DNA of 64,000 bases, taken from JAGOGN01 sp036652735. GTDB taxonomy: Bacteria > Bacillota > Clostridia > Lachnospirales > Lachnospiraceae. The stretch's first letter is position 1; every line of letters begins with the position of its first letter. The notes under the pieces were generated by a model. The model was not told the DNA's origin, did no database searches, and saw nothing but the letters and a program-made list of their open reading frames with translations. This document shows, piece by piece, positions 17,352-26,098 of this stretch. Location of the stretch: the NCBI GenBank assembly GCA_036652735.1, contig JAVVVI010000004.1, positions 1 to 64,000 on the forward strand, given 5' to 3'. The position numbers and the translations under genes are program-made.

Positions 17352-19274
17352 ATGACAAAAAATATAACCTATGATGCAAGCAGTATCTCAGTCTTGGAGG
17401 GATTGGAAGCAGTCCGTAAAAGACCGGGAATGTATATTGGCAGCGTATCAAAAAGAGGTTTGAACCACTTAATCTTTGAGATTGTGGATAATGCAGTAGA
17501 TGAGCATCTTGCCGGTTCCTGCGATACCATTCGGGTTATCTTGGAAGAAGATGGTTCTTGCAGTGTGGAAGATAATGGCAGAGGAATTCCGGTTGGAATG
17601 CACAAAAAAGGTGTTTCAGCAGAACGAATTGTATTTACCACCCTTCATGCCGGTGGAAAATTTGATAGTTCCGTGTACAAAACCAGCGGAGGCCTTCATG
17701 GAGTAGGGTCATCGGTGGTAAATGCATTATCTGAATATTTAGACGTTCAAATTAAATTAAATGGTGCAATTCATCATGATCGATATGAACGGGGAATTCC
17801 GGTAATTGAACTTCAGGATGGATTGCTTCCAATCATTGGAAAGTCCAAGGAGACCGGTACTCGGATTAATTTCAAACCGGATGTGGAAATATTTGAAAAA
17901 ATACGTTTTACAGCAGAGGAGGTCAAAAGCAGACTTCACGAAACGGCATATTTGAATCCCGGACTCTTTATTGTGTTTGATGATTTAAGAGGAGAAGAAA
18001 AAGAACATGTGGAGTTTCATGAACCACAGGGAATTATCGGTTATGTGGCAGATATTAATAAGAATTCGGAACCCATTGCAGAAGTGATTTATTTTAAAGG
18101 GGAGTCAGATGGAATAACAGTAGAAATTGCATTCCAGTATACCAATGAATTTCATGAAAATGTACTGGGATTTTGTAATAATATATACAATGCAGAGGGA
18201 GGAACCCATTTAACGGGATTTAAGACAACCTTCACCTCTGTGATTAATCAGTATGCAAAGGAACTTGGAATCCTAAAAGAGAAAGATAATAATTTTACCG
18301 GTGCAGATGTTCGAAATGGAATGACAGCAGTAATCTCTGTAAAGCACCCGGATCCAAGATTTGAGGGACAGACAAAGACAAAATTGGACAACCAGGATGC
18401 GGCAAGAGTAGTAGGAAAGATTACAGGGGATGAGATTCAACTCTATTTTGACCGCAATCTGGATACCTTAAAGGTCATCATTGGCTGTGCAGAGAAGGCC
18501 GCAAAAATAAGAAAATCGGAAGAAAAAGCAAAGACGAATCTTTTATCAAAACAAAAATTTTCTTTTGATTCCAATGGAAAGCTTGCCAATTGTGAAAGCA
18601 GAGATGCGGAAAAATGTGAGATTTTCATAGTGGAGGGAGATTCTGCAGGCGGAAGTGCAAAAACAGCACGAAATAGAATGTATCAGGCAATCTTACCAAT
18701 TCGAGGTAAGATTCTTAACGTGGAGAAGGCAAGCATTGACCGTGTACTTGCCAATGCAGAAATTAAGACCATGATTAATGCGTTTGGTTGTGGTTTTTCG
18801 GAAGGATATGGGAATGATTTTGATATCACGAAGCTTCGTTATGGAAAAATCGTTATTATGGCAGATGCGGATGTAGATGGCGCCCATATTTCCACTTTAC
18901 TTTTGACCTTATTTTATCGTTTTATGCCGGAGCTTATTATGGAGGGACATGTCTATATTGCTATGCCGCCTCTTTATAAAACCGTACCGGCAAAAGGAGA
19001 AGAAGAATATCTCTATGATGATAAGGCCTTGGAGCGGTTTCGAAAGGCACATAAAGGGAGCTTTACACTTCAGCGTTATAAAGGACTTGGGGAGATGGAT
19101 GCCGGACAGCTTTGGGAGACGACTTTAAATCCGGAATCACGAATGCTGAAATTAGTTGAAATTGAAGATGCAAGAATGGCTTCTGATGTAACGGAGATGC
19201 TTATGGGAACAGAAGTGGCACCAAGAAGAAAATTTATCTATGACAATGCGCATGATGCGGAATTGGATGTATAG
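17352..19274 (+). CDS. parE: Type II topoisomerase subunit B (ParE/GyrB-like)
   Basis: A 640-residue ATPase subunit. The GHKL ATPase motifs EIVDNAVDEH, DNGRGIPVG and TSGGLHGVGSSVVNALS, the QTKTKLDN transducer lysine, and the TOPRIM motifs EGDSAGGSAKTARNR and DADVDGAHI are all intact. It is paired with a downstream A subunit. Clostridia often carry such a pair in addition to the gyrase next to the origin; lacking that neighbourhood (no recF or dnaN here), I call it topoisomerase IV, but assignment between gyrase and topo IV by sequence reading is not firm. Confidence 0.85.
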   Translation: MTKNITYDASSISVLEGLEAVRKRPGMYIGSVSKRGLNHLIFEIVDNAVDEHLAGSCDTIRVILEEDGSCSVEDNGRGIPVGMHKKGVSAERIVFTTLHAGGKFDSSVYKTSGGLHGVGSSVVNALSEYLDVQIKLNGAIHHDRYERGIPVIELQDGLLPIIGKSKETGTRINFKPDVEIFEKIRFTAEEVKSRLHETAYLNPGLFIVFDDLRGEEKEHVEFHEPQGIIGYVADINKNSEPIAEVIYFKGESDGITVEIAFQYTNEFHENVLGFCNNIYNAEGGTHLTGFKTTFTSVINQYAKELGILKEKDNNFTGADVRNGMTAVISVKHPDPRFEGQTKTKLDNQDAARVVGKITGDEIQLYFDRNLDTLKVIIGCAEKAAKIRKSEEKAKTNLLSKQKFSFDSNGKLANCESRDAEKCEIFIVEGDSAGGSAKTARNRMYQAILPIRGKILNVEKASIDRVLANAEIKTMINAFGCGFSEGYGNDFDITKLRYGKIVIMADADVDGAHISTLLLTLFYRFMPELIMEGHVYIAMPPLYKTVPAKGEEEYLYDDKALERFRKAHKGSFTLQRYKGLGEMDAGQLWETTLNPESRMLKLVEIEDARMASDVTEMLMGTEVAPRRKFIYDNAHDAELDV

Positions 19275-19292
19275 GAACGTGGAGGAATATAA

Positions 19293-21536
19293 ATGGACAC
19301 ACAGGAGCAAATTATTCGAACCGAATATTCGGAGGTAATGCAGAAATCATATATTGATTACGCAATGAGTGTAATTATTGCCAGAGCACTTCCAGATGTA
19401 AGGGATGGTCTGAAACCGGTACAGAGAAGAACGCTTTACGATATGTATGAGTTGGGAATTCGTTATGACAGGCCTTATCGAAAATGTGCCAGAATTGTAG
19501 GGGATACCATGGGTAAATATCATCCTCATGGGGATAGCTCCATTTATGAATCACTTGTAGTAATGTCACAGGAATTTAAAAAAGGGCTTCCACTTGTGGA
19601 TGGACATGGCAACTTTGGATCGATTGAAGGAGACGGGGCAGCGGCAATGCGTTATACGGAAGCAAGGCTTGAGCAGGTTACCCAGGAAGCATATCTAGCG
19701 GATCTGGATAAGGATGTTGTGGACTTTGCCCCCAATTTTGATGAAACAGAACAGGAACCGGTGGTGTTGCCGGTAAAGGTTCCAAATCTTTTAATTAATG
19801 GAGCGGAAGGAATTGCAGTTGGCATGGCAACCAGTATACCACCCCATAATTTTGGTGAAGTCATTGAGGCAGTGAAGGCTTATATTAAAGATCCGGATAT
19901 TACAACGGAAGAACTTATGGAGTATATCAAGGGACCGGATTTTCCCACAGGTGGAGTTGTAATTAACCAGAAAGACCTTATGGAAATCTATGAAACAGGT
20001 GCCGGAAAAATCAGAATTCGTGGAAAAGTACAGGTGGAAAAAACAAAAGGCGGAAAAGAACGGCTTGTGATTACCGAGATTCCTTATACTATGATTGGTG
20101 CAAATATTGGAAAGTTTTTAAATGATGTATTTAGTTTGGTTGAAACAAAAAAAACAGGTGATATTGTGGATATCTCCAATCAATCCAATAAAGATGGCAT
20201 TCGTATTGTATTTGAAATTAAAAAAGGTGCAGATATAGAGAATCTGAAAAATATGCTCTACAAAAAAACAAGGCTGGAGGATACGTTTGGAGTCAATATG
20301 CTGGCTGTAGTAAATGGTCGTCCGGAAATTATGGGACTGCGTAAGGTGATTGGCCATCATGTTAATTTTCAATATGAACTTGCAACCAGAAAATATAAAA
20401 CGCTGCTGGCAAAAGAACTGGAAAAAAAGGAGATTCAAGAAGGATTAATTAAGGCTTATGATGTGATTGATCTTATTATTGAGATTCTAAGAGGAAGCAA
20501 GAATGTGAAACAGGCAAAAGAATGCTTAATCACGGGAAATACGGAAAACATAAAATTCAAAACAAGAATTTCCGAAAAATCCGCCTCACTATTAAGATTC
20601 ACGGAAAAACAAGCAGCTGCAATTCTTGAAATGCGTTTATATAAATTAATCGGTTTGGAAATAGAAGCACTGTTAAAAGAACACGAACTTACCAGGAAGA
20701 ATATTGCTTTATATGAAGATATTCTGGGTAACAGAGTAACCATGGCAAAAGTAATTATGAAAGAATTAAATGAATATAAGAAAAAGTATGCAGTTTTAAG
20801 AAAAACAAAGATTGAAAATGCAGAAGAAGTTGTATTTGAAGAAAAGAAGATGGAGGAGCTTCCGGTAATCTTTTTAATGGACCGTTTTGGATATGCAAAG
20901 ACAATTGATGTTGCTGCATATGAGCGTAATAAAGAGGCCGCAGACAGCGAAAACAAATATGTAATTACGTGTATGAATACTGGAAAATTATGTTTATTTA
21001 CGGATACCGGTCAACTTCATATGATTAAGATTCTGGATCTTCCACATGGAAAGTTCAGGGATAAAGGTCAGCCCATTGACAATGTAAGCAATTTCAATAG
21101 TGGTACGGAGAATATTTTGTATATACAGGCATTGGAACTTATTAGTGGAAATACACTCTTATTTGGTACGAAGAAAGGACTGTTAAAACGGGTTCTGGGA
21201 AATGAATTTGACGTTGGAAAGCGGACGACAGCAGCAACAAAATTAGCACCGGAGGACCAACTTGTGTACCTGGAACAGGTAGATGGAACGGAAAGTATTG
21301 TAATGGAGACAGAAAAAGGATACTATTTAAGATTTTTGGTAACGGAAGTACCATATAAGAAAAAATCCTCCATTGGGGTACGTGGAATGAAGATGGATCC
21401 AACAGATGCACTTGCAGCCATTCATGTTATAAAAGAGGGAATCAATCTAACGGTGGAACGCAGCGGAAAAGAGATTGTATTAAGCCGGCTTCATATGGCA
21501 AAAAGAGATGGAAAAGGAATAAAAAAACATGTATAA
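19293..21536 (+). CDS. parC: Type II topoisomerase subunit A (ParC/GyrA-like)
   Basis: A 747-residue DNA-breaking subunit. The catalytic Tyr lies in AAAMRYTEARL; the quinolone region reads HPHGDSSIYESL, with Ser and Glu at the two usual resistance positions, that is the susceptible ParC-like state. The C-terminal beta-pinwheel is short and shows no canonical GyrA box (QRRGGKG), which favours topoisomerase IV-type decatenation over supercoiling. It lies 18 bases after the B subunit, and its last eight bases overlap the GntR regulator start. Confidence 0.85.
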   Translation: MDTQEQIIRTEYSEVMQKSYIDYAMSVIIARALPDVRDGLKPVQRRTLYDMYELGIRYDRPYRKCARIVGDTMGKYHPHGDSSIYESLVVMSQEFKKGLPLVDGHGNFGSIEGDGAAAMRYTEARLEQVTQEAYLADLDKDVVDFAPNFDETEQEPVVLPVKVPNLLINGAEGIAVGMATSIPPHNFGEVIEAVKAYIKDPDITTEELMEYIKGPDFPTGGVVINQKDLMEIYETGAGKIRIRGKVQVEKTKGGKERLVITEIPYTMIGANIGKFLNDVFSLVETKKTGDIVDISNQSNKDGIRIVFEIKKGADIENLKNMLYKKTRLEDTFGVNMLAVVNGRPEIMGLRKVIGHHVNFQYELATRKYKTLLAKELEKKEIQEGLIKAYDVIDLIIEILRGSKNVKQAKECLITGNTENIKFKTRISEKSASLLRFTEKQAAAILEMRLYKLIGLEIEALLKEHELTRKNIALYEDILGNRVTMAKVIMKELNEYKKKYAVLRKTKIENAEEVVFEEKKMEELPVIFLMDRFGYAKTIDVAAYERNKEAADSENKYVITCMNTGKLCLFTDTGQLHMIKILDLPHGKFRDKGQPIDNVSNFNSGTENILYIQALELISGNTLLFGTKKGLLKRVLGNEFDVGKRTTAATKLAPEDQLVYLEQVDGTESIVMETEKGYYLRFLVTEVPYKKKSSIGVRGMKMDPTDALAAIHVIKEGINLTVERSGKEIVLSRLHMAKRDGKGIKKHV

Positions 21537-22194
21537 AACAGTAAGAGAAGAGATTGCCATTGAATTGCGGAACCGCATTTTGAAAGGTGAGATAAAACAG
21601 GGAGATCGAATTAAGGAGACAGAACTTGCAGAGGAATTTGGGGTGAGCCGAGGACCCATAAGAGAAGTGTTTCGACAACTGGAACAAGAGGGGCTAATTG
21701 AATATTCTTCAAGAAAAGGCTGTACCGTTAAGACAATTTCAGCAAGTGATTCTGCGGAATACTATATGCTGCGAGCAAATTTAGAGAATCTGGCGGTTCG
21801 TCTTTGCGATGGGAAGTATCCGGAAGAGGTACTGAATGAGATGTATGAAATAATCAAACGGATGGATGAGTATTCAAAATCGGAGGATTTAATTGGAATT
21901 ATTGGATGTGATCAAAAATTTCACGAATTAATTATAAAAGAGGCAAAAAAAGAAAAATTGTTTGAGATGTGGAGTACGTTAAATAATGCAAATGCCATTA
22001 TCTTTTATGCCCTTTATCATTCCAGATATTCACCAAAAGAAAAACTTGCAGGGAATCATAAATTAATTGTAGATGCCATGAAAGAAGGAAACCCGGATAT
22101 TATCTGTGATTTGATTCAGGAACATTATTTAATTGTATCCAAAAATCTCTATAAAACAGAAAATATTGATGTAGATTTTCAAATAAAATTATAA
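21529..22194 (+). CDS. GntR-family regulator, FadR/FCD type
   Basis: A 221-residue regulator. The N-terminal winged helix (TVREEIAIELRNRILKGEI, then LAEEFGVSRGPIREVFRQLEQEGLI) is followed by an all-helical FCD ligand domain (about residues 80-210) with the metal-binding pattern including FHELI and GNHKLIVDAM. Such proteins usually control nearby catabolic genes, but none is adjacent here. It overlaps the topoisomerase gene by eight bases (ATGTATAA), so it is probably translated by coupling. Its ligand is unknown. Confidence 0.88.
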   Translation: MYKTVREEIAIELRNRILKGEIKQGDRIKETELAEEFGVSRGPIREVFRQLEQEGLIEYSSRKGCTVKTISASDSAEYYMLRANLENLAVRLCDGKYPEEVLNEMYEIIKRMDEYSKSEDLIGIIGCDQKFHELIIKEAKKEKLFEMWSTLNNANAIIFYALYHSRYSPKEKLAGNHKLIVDAMKEGNPDIICDLIQEHYLIVSKNLYKTENIDVDFQIKL

Positions 22195-22233
22195 AATGAA
22201 AGCCCGGCAGACGCCGCTTCAAAGAAAGTCGCT

Positions 22234-23514
22234 TTACTTGAAAAGATAAGGGACAGGTAAGGTAATGGTTAAGGTGAAAACCTGATTTTCGGCAGTAAAA
22301 GAACAGTGACCATTATTTTTTTCCGCTAACATTTGAATACTCCGAAGACCAAATCCGTGTTCCTTCTCATTATAGGAAGGAAGGGTATGCTTCAATGTAA
22401 GACAGCCTTCATACATATTTTTAATGCAAATAAGAAAGGTGTCGTTTTGAACATGGCAGTTTACATATACAATACGTTCTTTTTGGGTAATTTTGGAAGC
22501 AGCAGTAATGGCGTTTTCAAGTCCGTTGGAAAGAATGGAACAAAGTTCCGTTTCATGTATGGGTAAAACCTTTGGGATATTGGTGATTATGTTCAGAGTC
22601 ACACCTTGTTTTTGTGCTTTTGCCACAAAAAAGATAAAAATAAGGTTGATGGGGATATTCGTGCAATAATGAGTAGGTGTCATGGATTCAATGTCGGATT
22701 GGGCATTTCCAATATAACTGAGTGCACGGGATACTTCACCCTGGGAGAGATAGCCTTGAATGAGTGCTAAGTGGTGACGCATATCATGGCGGTATACAGC
22801 GGCTTGTTCATGGGAGGCCAGAAGAACGGTAAGCTGTTCATTCGCAGAAGCGATTCTGGATTCCATTAATAATTGTTCCTGCTGCAGCTGCTGGATATCC
22901 TTTGTTCGGCGAAAAATATTCATGGTTAAAGAATAAGCGGCTAAGGCACTAAGAAAAATCAAACCCCGCATAAAAATCAGGGGAAGCATTGCAGAATAGT
23001 GTCCCAGAGCATAGTTTAAAATATTATAGGAGATCGGTATGGTACAAAATTTGAGAATATCAATGGAATTAAAATAGTCCATGACATAGTCAAAATCATT
23101 CTTGATAAATTGTTTGACACATAGAATAAGGGCAGCAAAAATAACGAGTGAGGAAAAGATCTGCCATATAATAGAAGAAAATAATTGTCCGCTGAAAATC
23201 GTCAATATGGAAAATGGAAAACATAAAAAAATAGTGGTTAATAAAACAAATAAAACCTTAATAATACTCCGCCGTGAGAGAATACAGAAGAATAGAAATA
23301 CCGGGAGCTGAATGAATAATGGATAAAAGAGTCCATATTGATTCAAATCCATAGAGTTTACCAGAATATTGTTTAGGAAAAGAAGGAATAGAGTACTTAC
23401 CACAAATAGAATTCTTTTACGAAGAGACAGAGAAGAGGGGCGGACATCTAACAACAAGGCCATAATTGTGATAGCATAAATAAATAAAAGGGTCGTATGT
23501 ATAATTAAAAGCAT
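22234..23514 (-). CDS. Orphan GHKL-domain sensor histidine kinase
   Basis: A 426-residue membrane kinase of the AgrC/peptide-sensing type. About residues 1-205 form roughly six membrane segments with short loops; a linker coiled coil (IQQLQQEQLLMESRI) leads to the phosphoacceptor region RHDMRHHLALIQGYL. The GHKL ATPase has the N box SNGLENAI and the G box EHGFGLRSI. No response regulator gene lies next to it on either side. It is transcribed divergently from a DeoR/YafY-type regulator and an ABC exporter, which could be its output or unrelated. GGAGG precedes the ATG. Confidence 0.85.
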   Translation of the reverse strand: MLLIIHTTLLFIYAITIMALLLDVRPSSLSLRKRILFVVSTLFLLFLNNILVNSMDLNQYGLFYPLFIQLPVFLFFCILSRRSIIKVLFVLLTTIFLCFPFSILTIFSGQLFSSIIWQIFSSLVIFAALILCVKQFIKNDFDYVMDYFNSIDILKFCTIPISYNILNYALGHYSAMLPLIFMRGLIFLSALAAYSLTMNIFRRTKDIQQLQQEQLLMESRIASANEQLTVLLASHEQAAVYRHDMRHHLALIQGYLSQGEVSRALSYIGNAQSDIESMTPTHYCTNIPINLIFIFFVAKAQKQGVTLNIITNIPKVLPIHETELCSILSNGLENAITAASKITQKERIVYVNCHVQNDTFLICIKNMYEGCLTLKHTLPSYNEKEHGFGLRSIQMLAEKNNGHCSFTAENQVFTLTITLPVPYLFK

Positions 23515-23558
23515 ATCATTCTACCTCCAGATAGTGGTACAAAAGTCATCCTATCTCT

Positions 23559-23587
23559 AGTTTATCTTATAATGATTTGTTTGACAA
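23559..23587 (-). promoter_or_regulatory. Promoter of the sensor kinase gene
   Basis: On the minus strand TTGTCA (23587-23582) and TAAACT (23564-23559) are 17 bases apart. On the plus strand the same interval carries a perfect TATAAT at 23568-23573, a possible -10 for the divergent regulator, so the two promoters would overlap and could exclude one another. Confidence 0.5.
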
Positions 23588-23609
23588 GGAATATTCATGA
23601 GGTGATAAA

Positions 23610-24254
23610 ATGAAGGGACGGCATTTGGAAGTATTGATTTATTTGCTGAAATATAAAAAGACAACCTACGGACAGCTTGCGGAACGTTTTGAAGTAAGCA
23701 AAAAAACCATAGAAAGAGATATTAACTGTCTTTCTTCCATGGGTATTCCGGTATATTGTATGCAGGGTGTTGGTGGTGGTGTGTATCTAGACGAAAATTA
23801 TAAATTTGGTACCAGTTTTTTTACGGAGTCGGATATTCACCAAATCATATTTGCACTTAAAATTATGAACAGTCTTTCAAAATCACCTGAGAAAAATGCC
23901 ATTATAAACAAACTTTGCTTGATTGCACCGGAATTAAGCACAATGTTTGAACGGGATGCAGAGAATTATTTAAGTATCGATTTACTTACAGAACACATAG
24001 AAATTGAGGAATGGATCTATGAAAAAATTGATTACTGTCTGGATCACGAAGTTCTTGCAATCATTAATGGAAGGCTGAAGGTAGCACCAATTGGTTATGT
24101 ATTAAAACAGGATGGCATTTATTTATTCTGTTATTCCGATCATTATCAAGTTCTAAAGTGTAAGGAGATGCAGGAGATTGAGTTAACCGGTATTTTCTTT
24201 GAACGGACGTTCATCACATATGAAGAGTATAAAAGGAGGACAGCGGATGATTAA
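23610..24254 (+). CDS. HTH regulator with partial WYL-like domain
   Basis: A 214-residue regulator. An HTH_11/DeoR-type domain (about residues 3-60: YLLKYKKTTYGQLAERFEVSKKTIERDINCL) is followed by the YafY-type linker (GIPVYCMQGVGGGVYL) and a C-terminal region resembling a shortened WYL domain (KVAPIGYVLKQDGIYLFCYSD). Typical YafY proteins are about 300 residues, so the C-terminal extension is missing. It overlaps the ABC ATPase gene by eight bases (ATGATTAA) and most likely regulates that transporter. Confidence 0.82.
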   Translation: MKGRHLEVLIYLLKYKKTTYGQLAERFEVSKKTIERDINCLSSMGIPVYCMQGVGGGVYLDENYKFGTSFFTESDIHQIIFALKIMNSLSKSPEKNAIINKLCLIAPELSTMFERDAENYLSIDLLTEHIEIEEWIYEKIDYCLDHEVLAIINGRLKVAPIGYVLKQDGIYLFCYSDHYQVLKCKEMQEIELTGIFFERTFITYEEYKRRTADD

Positions 24255-25137
24255 AGTGGAGAATTTTACGTTAAAATATCCAAATGGAAAAGGTGTTTTT
24301 GATTTGAATTTTACAGTAAATCAAGGTGAAGTAACCGGTTATCTTGGTCCCAATGGTGCCGGCAAAACAACTACAATCAGAGCATTAATGGGATTTATGA
24401 AAGCAAGTGGTGGAAGGGTTACAATCAATGGTCTTGACTGTTATGAACAGGCAGCTAAAATTAAGAAGAGTTTAGGTTATATACCGGGTGAAATTTCGTT
24501 CCCGGATGGAATTACCGGTGAGGACTATTTGAACTTTCTTTCAAATCTGAGAGGAAAGCATGATTTGACTATTCAAAAACAGCTAATAGACCGTTTTGAA
24601 CTGGACCTGCATGGTAAGGTTAAAAAGTATTCCAAGGGAATGAAACAGAAACTGGGAATAGTCATTGCGTTTATGCATAATCCCAAGGTCTACATACTAG
24701 ATGAACCGACCAGTGGATTGGATCCACTCATGCAGAATCGATTTATTGAGTTGATTAACGAAGAGAAGAAAAAAGGAAAAACCATTCTTATGAGCAGTCA
24801 TATTTTTGAGGAGGTAGAGCGAACCTGTGATGAGGTTCAAATGATTAAAGACGGGAGGATTATAACGCATACACAGGTATCTGCGTTAAAGTCCAATCAA
24901 CGGCAGGCCTTTTTGGTTAAGACAAAACAGGTGGATGTTCTAAGGTCATTTGGATTTCCCATGCAAGCAGAAGGAAGTGAAGGAACACTGGTTTTTATAA
25001 GAGAAGGAGAACTGAATTCTTTTATAAAGAAACTCGCTACCATTGAGCTTACGGGTCTGGAATTAAAAACCCAGGGTTTGGAAGATCTTTTTATGAGTTT
25101 CTACCAGCAGGAGAATCAAAAGAAGGGGGAACGATAA
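24247..25137 (+). CDS. ABC transporter ATP-binding protein
   Basis: A 296-residue ABC-2-type ATPase. Walker A is GPNGAGKTTT (about residues 35-44), the signature region is KYSKGMKQKLG, Walker B is VYILDEPTSGLDP, and the switch His is in MSSHIFEE. The C-terminal extension (about 210-296) is usual for drug or bacteriocin exporters. The in-frame start 48 bases upstream lies inside the regulator gene; AAAGGAGG is placed for this ATG. The permease starts two bases after it. Confidence 0.9.
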   Translation: MIKVENFTLKYPNGKGVFDLNFTVNQGEVTGYLGPNGAGKTTTIRALMGFMKASGGRVTINGLDCYEQAAKIKKSLGYIPGEISFPDGITGEDYLNFLSNLRGKHDLTIQKQLIDRFELDLHGKVKKYSKGMKQKLGIVIAFMHNPKVYILDEPTSGLDPLMQNRFIELINEEKKKGKTILMSSHIFEEVERTCDEVQMIKDGRIITHTQVSALKSNQRQAFLVKTKQVDVLRSFGFPMQAEGSEGTLVFIREGELNSFIKKLATIELTGLELKTQGLEDLFMSFYQQENQKKGER

Positions 25138-25138
25138 C

Positions 25139-25948
25139 ATGAGCTTTATTTTATGGAAGGATACCGTTAAGAGAAATTTTAAACTGCTTTTTATCTTCGG
25201 AGTTGTATTATGCATGTACCTTGCAGTGATTATCTACCTAATTGATCCAAAGGACATGGAAAAAATAAAGGAAATTTATGGTGCCATGGGGGCTTTTATG
25301 GGAGCTTTTGGTATTGATATAGCAGCCATGACAGATCCACTGTCTTATACAGCGTCCACATTCTATGCATTGATCGTAATGGCGTTTACCATGGTATTCT
25401 ATGTAATCCAGAATCTGAGCTTAATTGCAAAACCGGTGGAGTCCTGTTCCATGGCCTATCTTCTTTCCATGCCCATTTCACGAACAAAAGTTGTAATCAC
25501 ACAAGGGGTGTACCTGATTTTTGCAATGTTGGTTCATGGGGCCATGATGTTTGCAACCGGAGCAGGAATATTGGGGACAATGAGTAACTATCTTCCGGAA
25601 AATTGGCTTTTGTCCTATCTGAATCTTGTCGGTGTGACATTCTTTCTAACAACAATGGTTGCCATGATGAGTTATTTTTTCTCCGTTGCCTTTTGCAATT
25701 CAAAATTAGCTACAGGGTTAGCCGCAGGAGTGCCAATTACCCTTGTGGCAATGAATCTTCTGGGTGGAGCAGGAGGGGAAAAATCAAAATGGCTTTGTGA
25801 GATTACACCGTTTGGATGGCTGGACAGTGTTAAAATTGTAAATGGGGAAGTAAAAACCTGGTGGATGTATCTTGTATTTGGAGCAGTGATTCTTATTTTA
25901 CTGGCTGCCAGTGCACTTGTATTCCAAAAGAAACAATTATCCATTTAG
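25139..25948 (+). CDS. ABC-2-type transporter permease
   Basis: A 269-residue integral membrane protein with about six membrane segments, the partner of the preceding ATPase. The first segment follows the amphipathic start MSFILWKDTVKRNFK, and the last reads YLVFGAVILILLAASALVF. A soluble or peripheral loop (about residues 39-75) lies after the first segment, as in ABC-2 permeases of antibiotic or lantibiotic export systems. The substrate is unknown. A long hairpin follows the stop codon. Confidence 0.87.
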   Translation: MSFILWKDTVKRNFKLLFIFGVVLCMYLAVIIYLIDPKDMEKIKEIYGAMGAFMGAFGIDIAAMTDPLSYTASTFYALIVMAFTMVFYVIQNLSLIAKPVESCSMAYLLSMPISRTKVVITQGVYLIFAMLVHGAMMFATGAGILGTMSNYLPENWLLSYLNLVGVTFFLTTMVAMMSYFFSVAFCNSKLATGLAAGVPITLVAMNLLGGAGGEKSKWLCEITPFGWLDSVKIVNGEVKTWWMYLVFGAVILILLAASALVFQKKQLSI

Positions 25949-25955
25949 AGTAAGA

Positions 25956-25998
25956 AAAGGTTACAGTTTGTTGTATATATGAACAAACTGTAACCTTT
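25956..25998. terminator. Long hairpin terminator after the ABC exporter
   Basis: A perfect 17-base-pair stem (AAAGGTTACAGTTTGTT and its complement) with a nine-base loop lies eight bases after the permease stop. The T run after it is short, so it may be a strong hairpin terminator of moderate efficiency. Confidence 0.75.
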
Positions 25999-26034
25999 AA
26001 TATTGTAGACAATATACAAAAAACAATAATTAAT

Positions 26035-26063
26035 TGACAAAGTGTGAACGATAAGATATCATA
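26035..26063 (+). promoter_or_regulatory. Promoter of the opp operon
   Basis: A consensus TTGACA (26035-26040) and TATCAT (26058-26063) are separated by 17 bases, about 35 bases upstream of the oppA start codon. Confidence 0.82.
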
Positions 26064-26098
26064 TAAAGTATAAAAAATGATTTTTTGGAGGAGACAAA

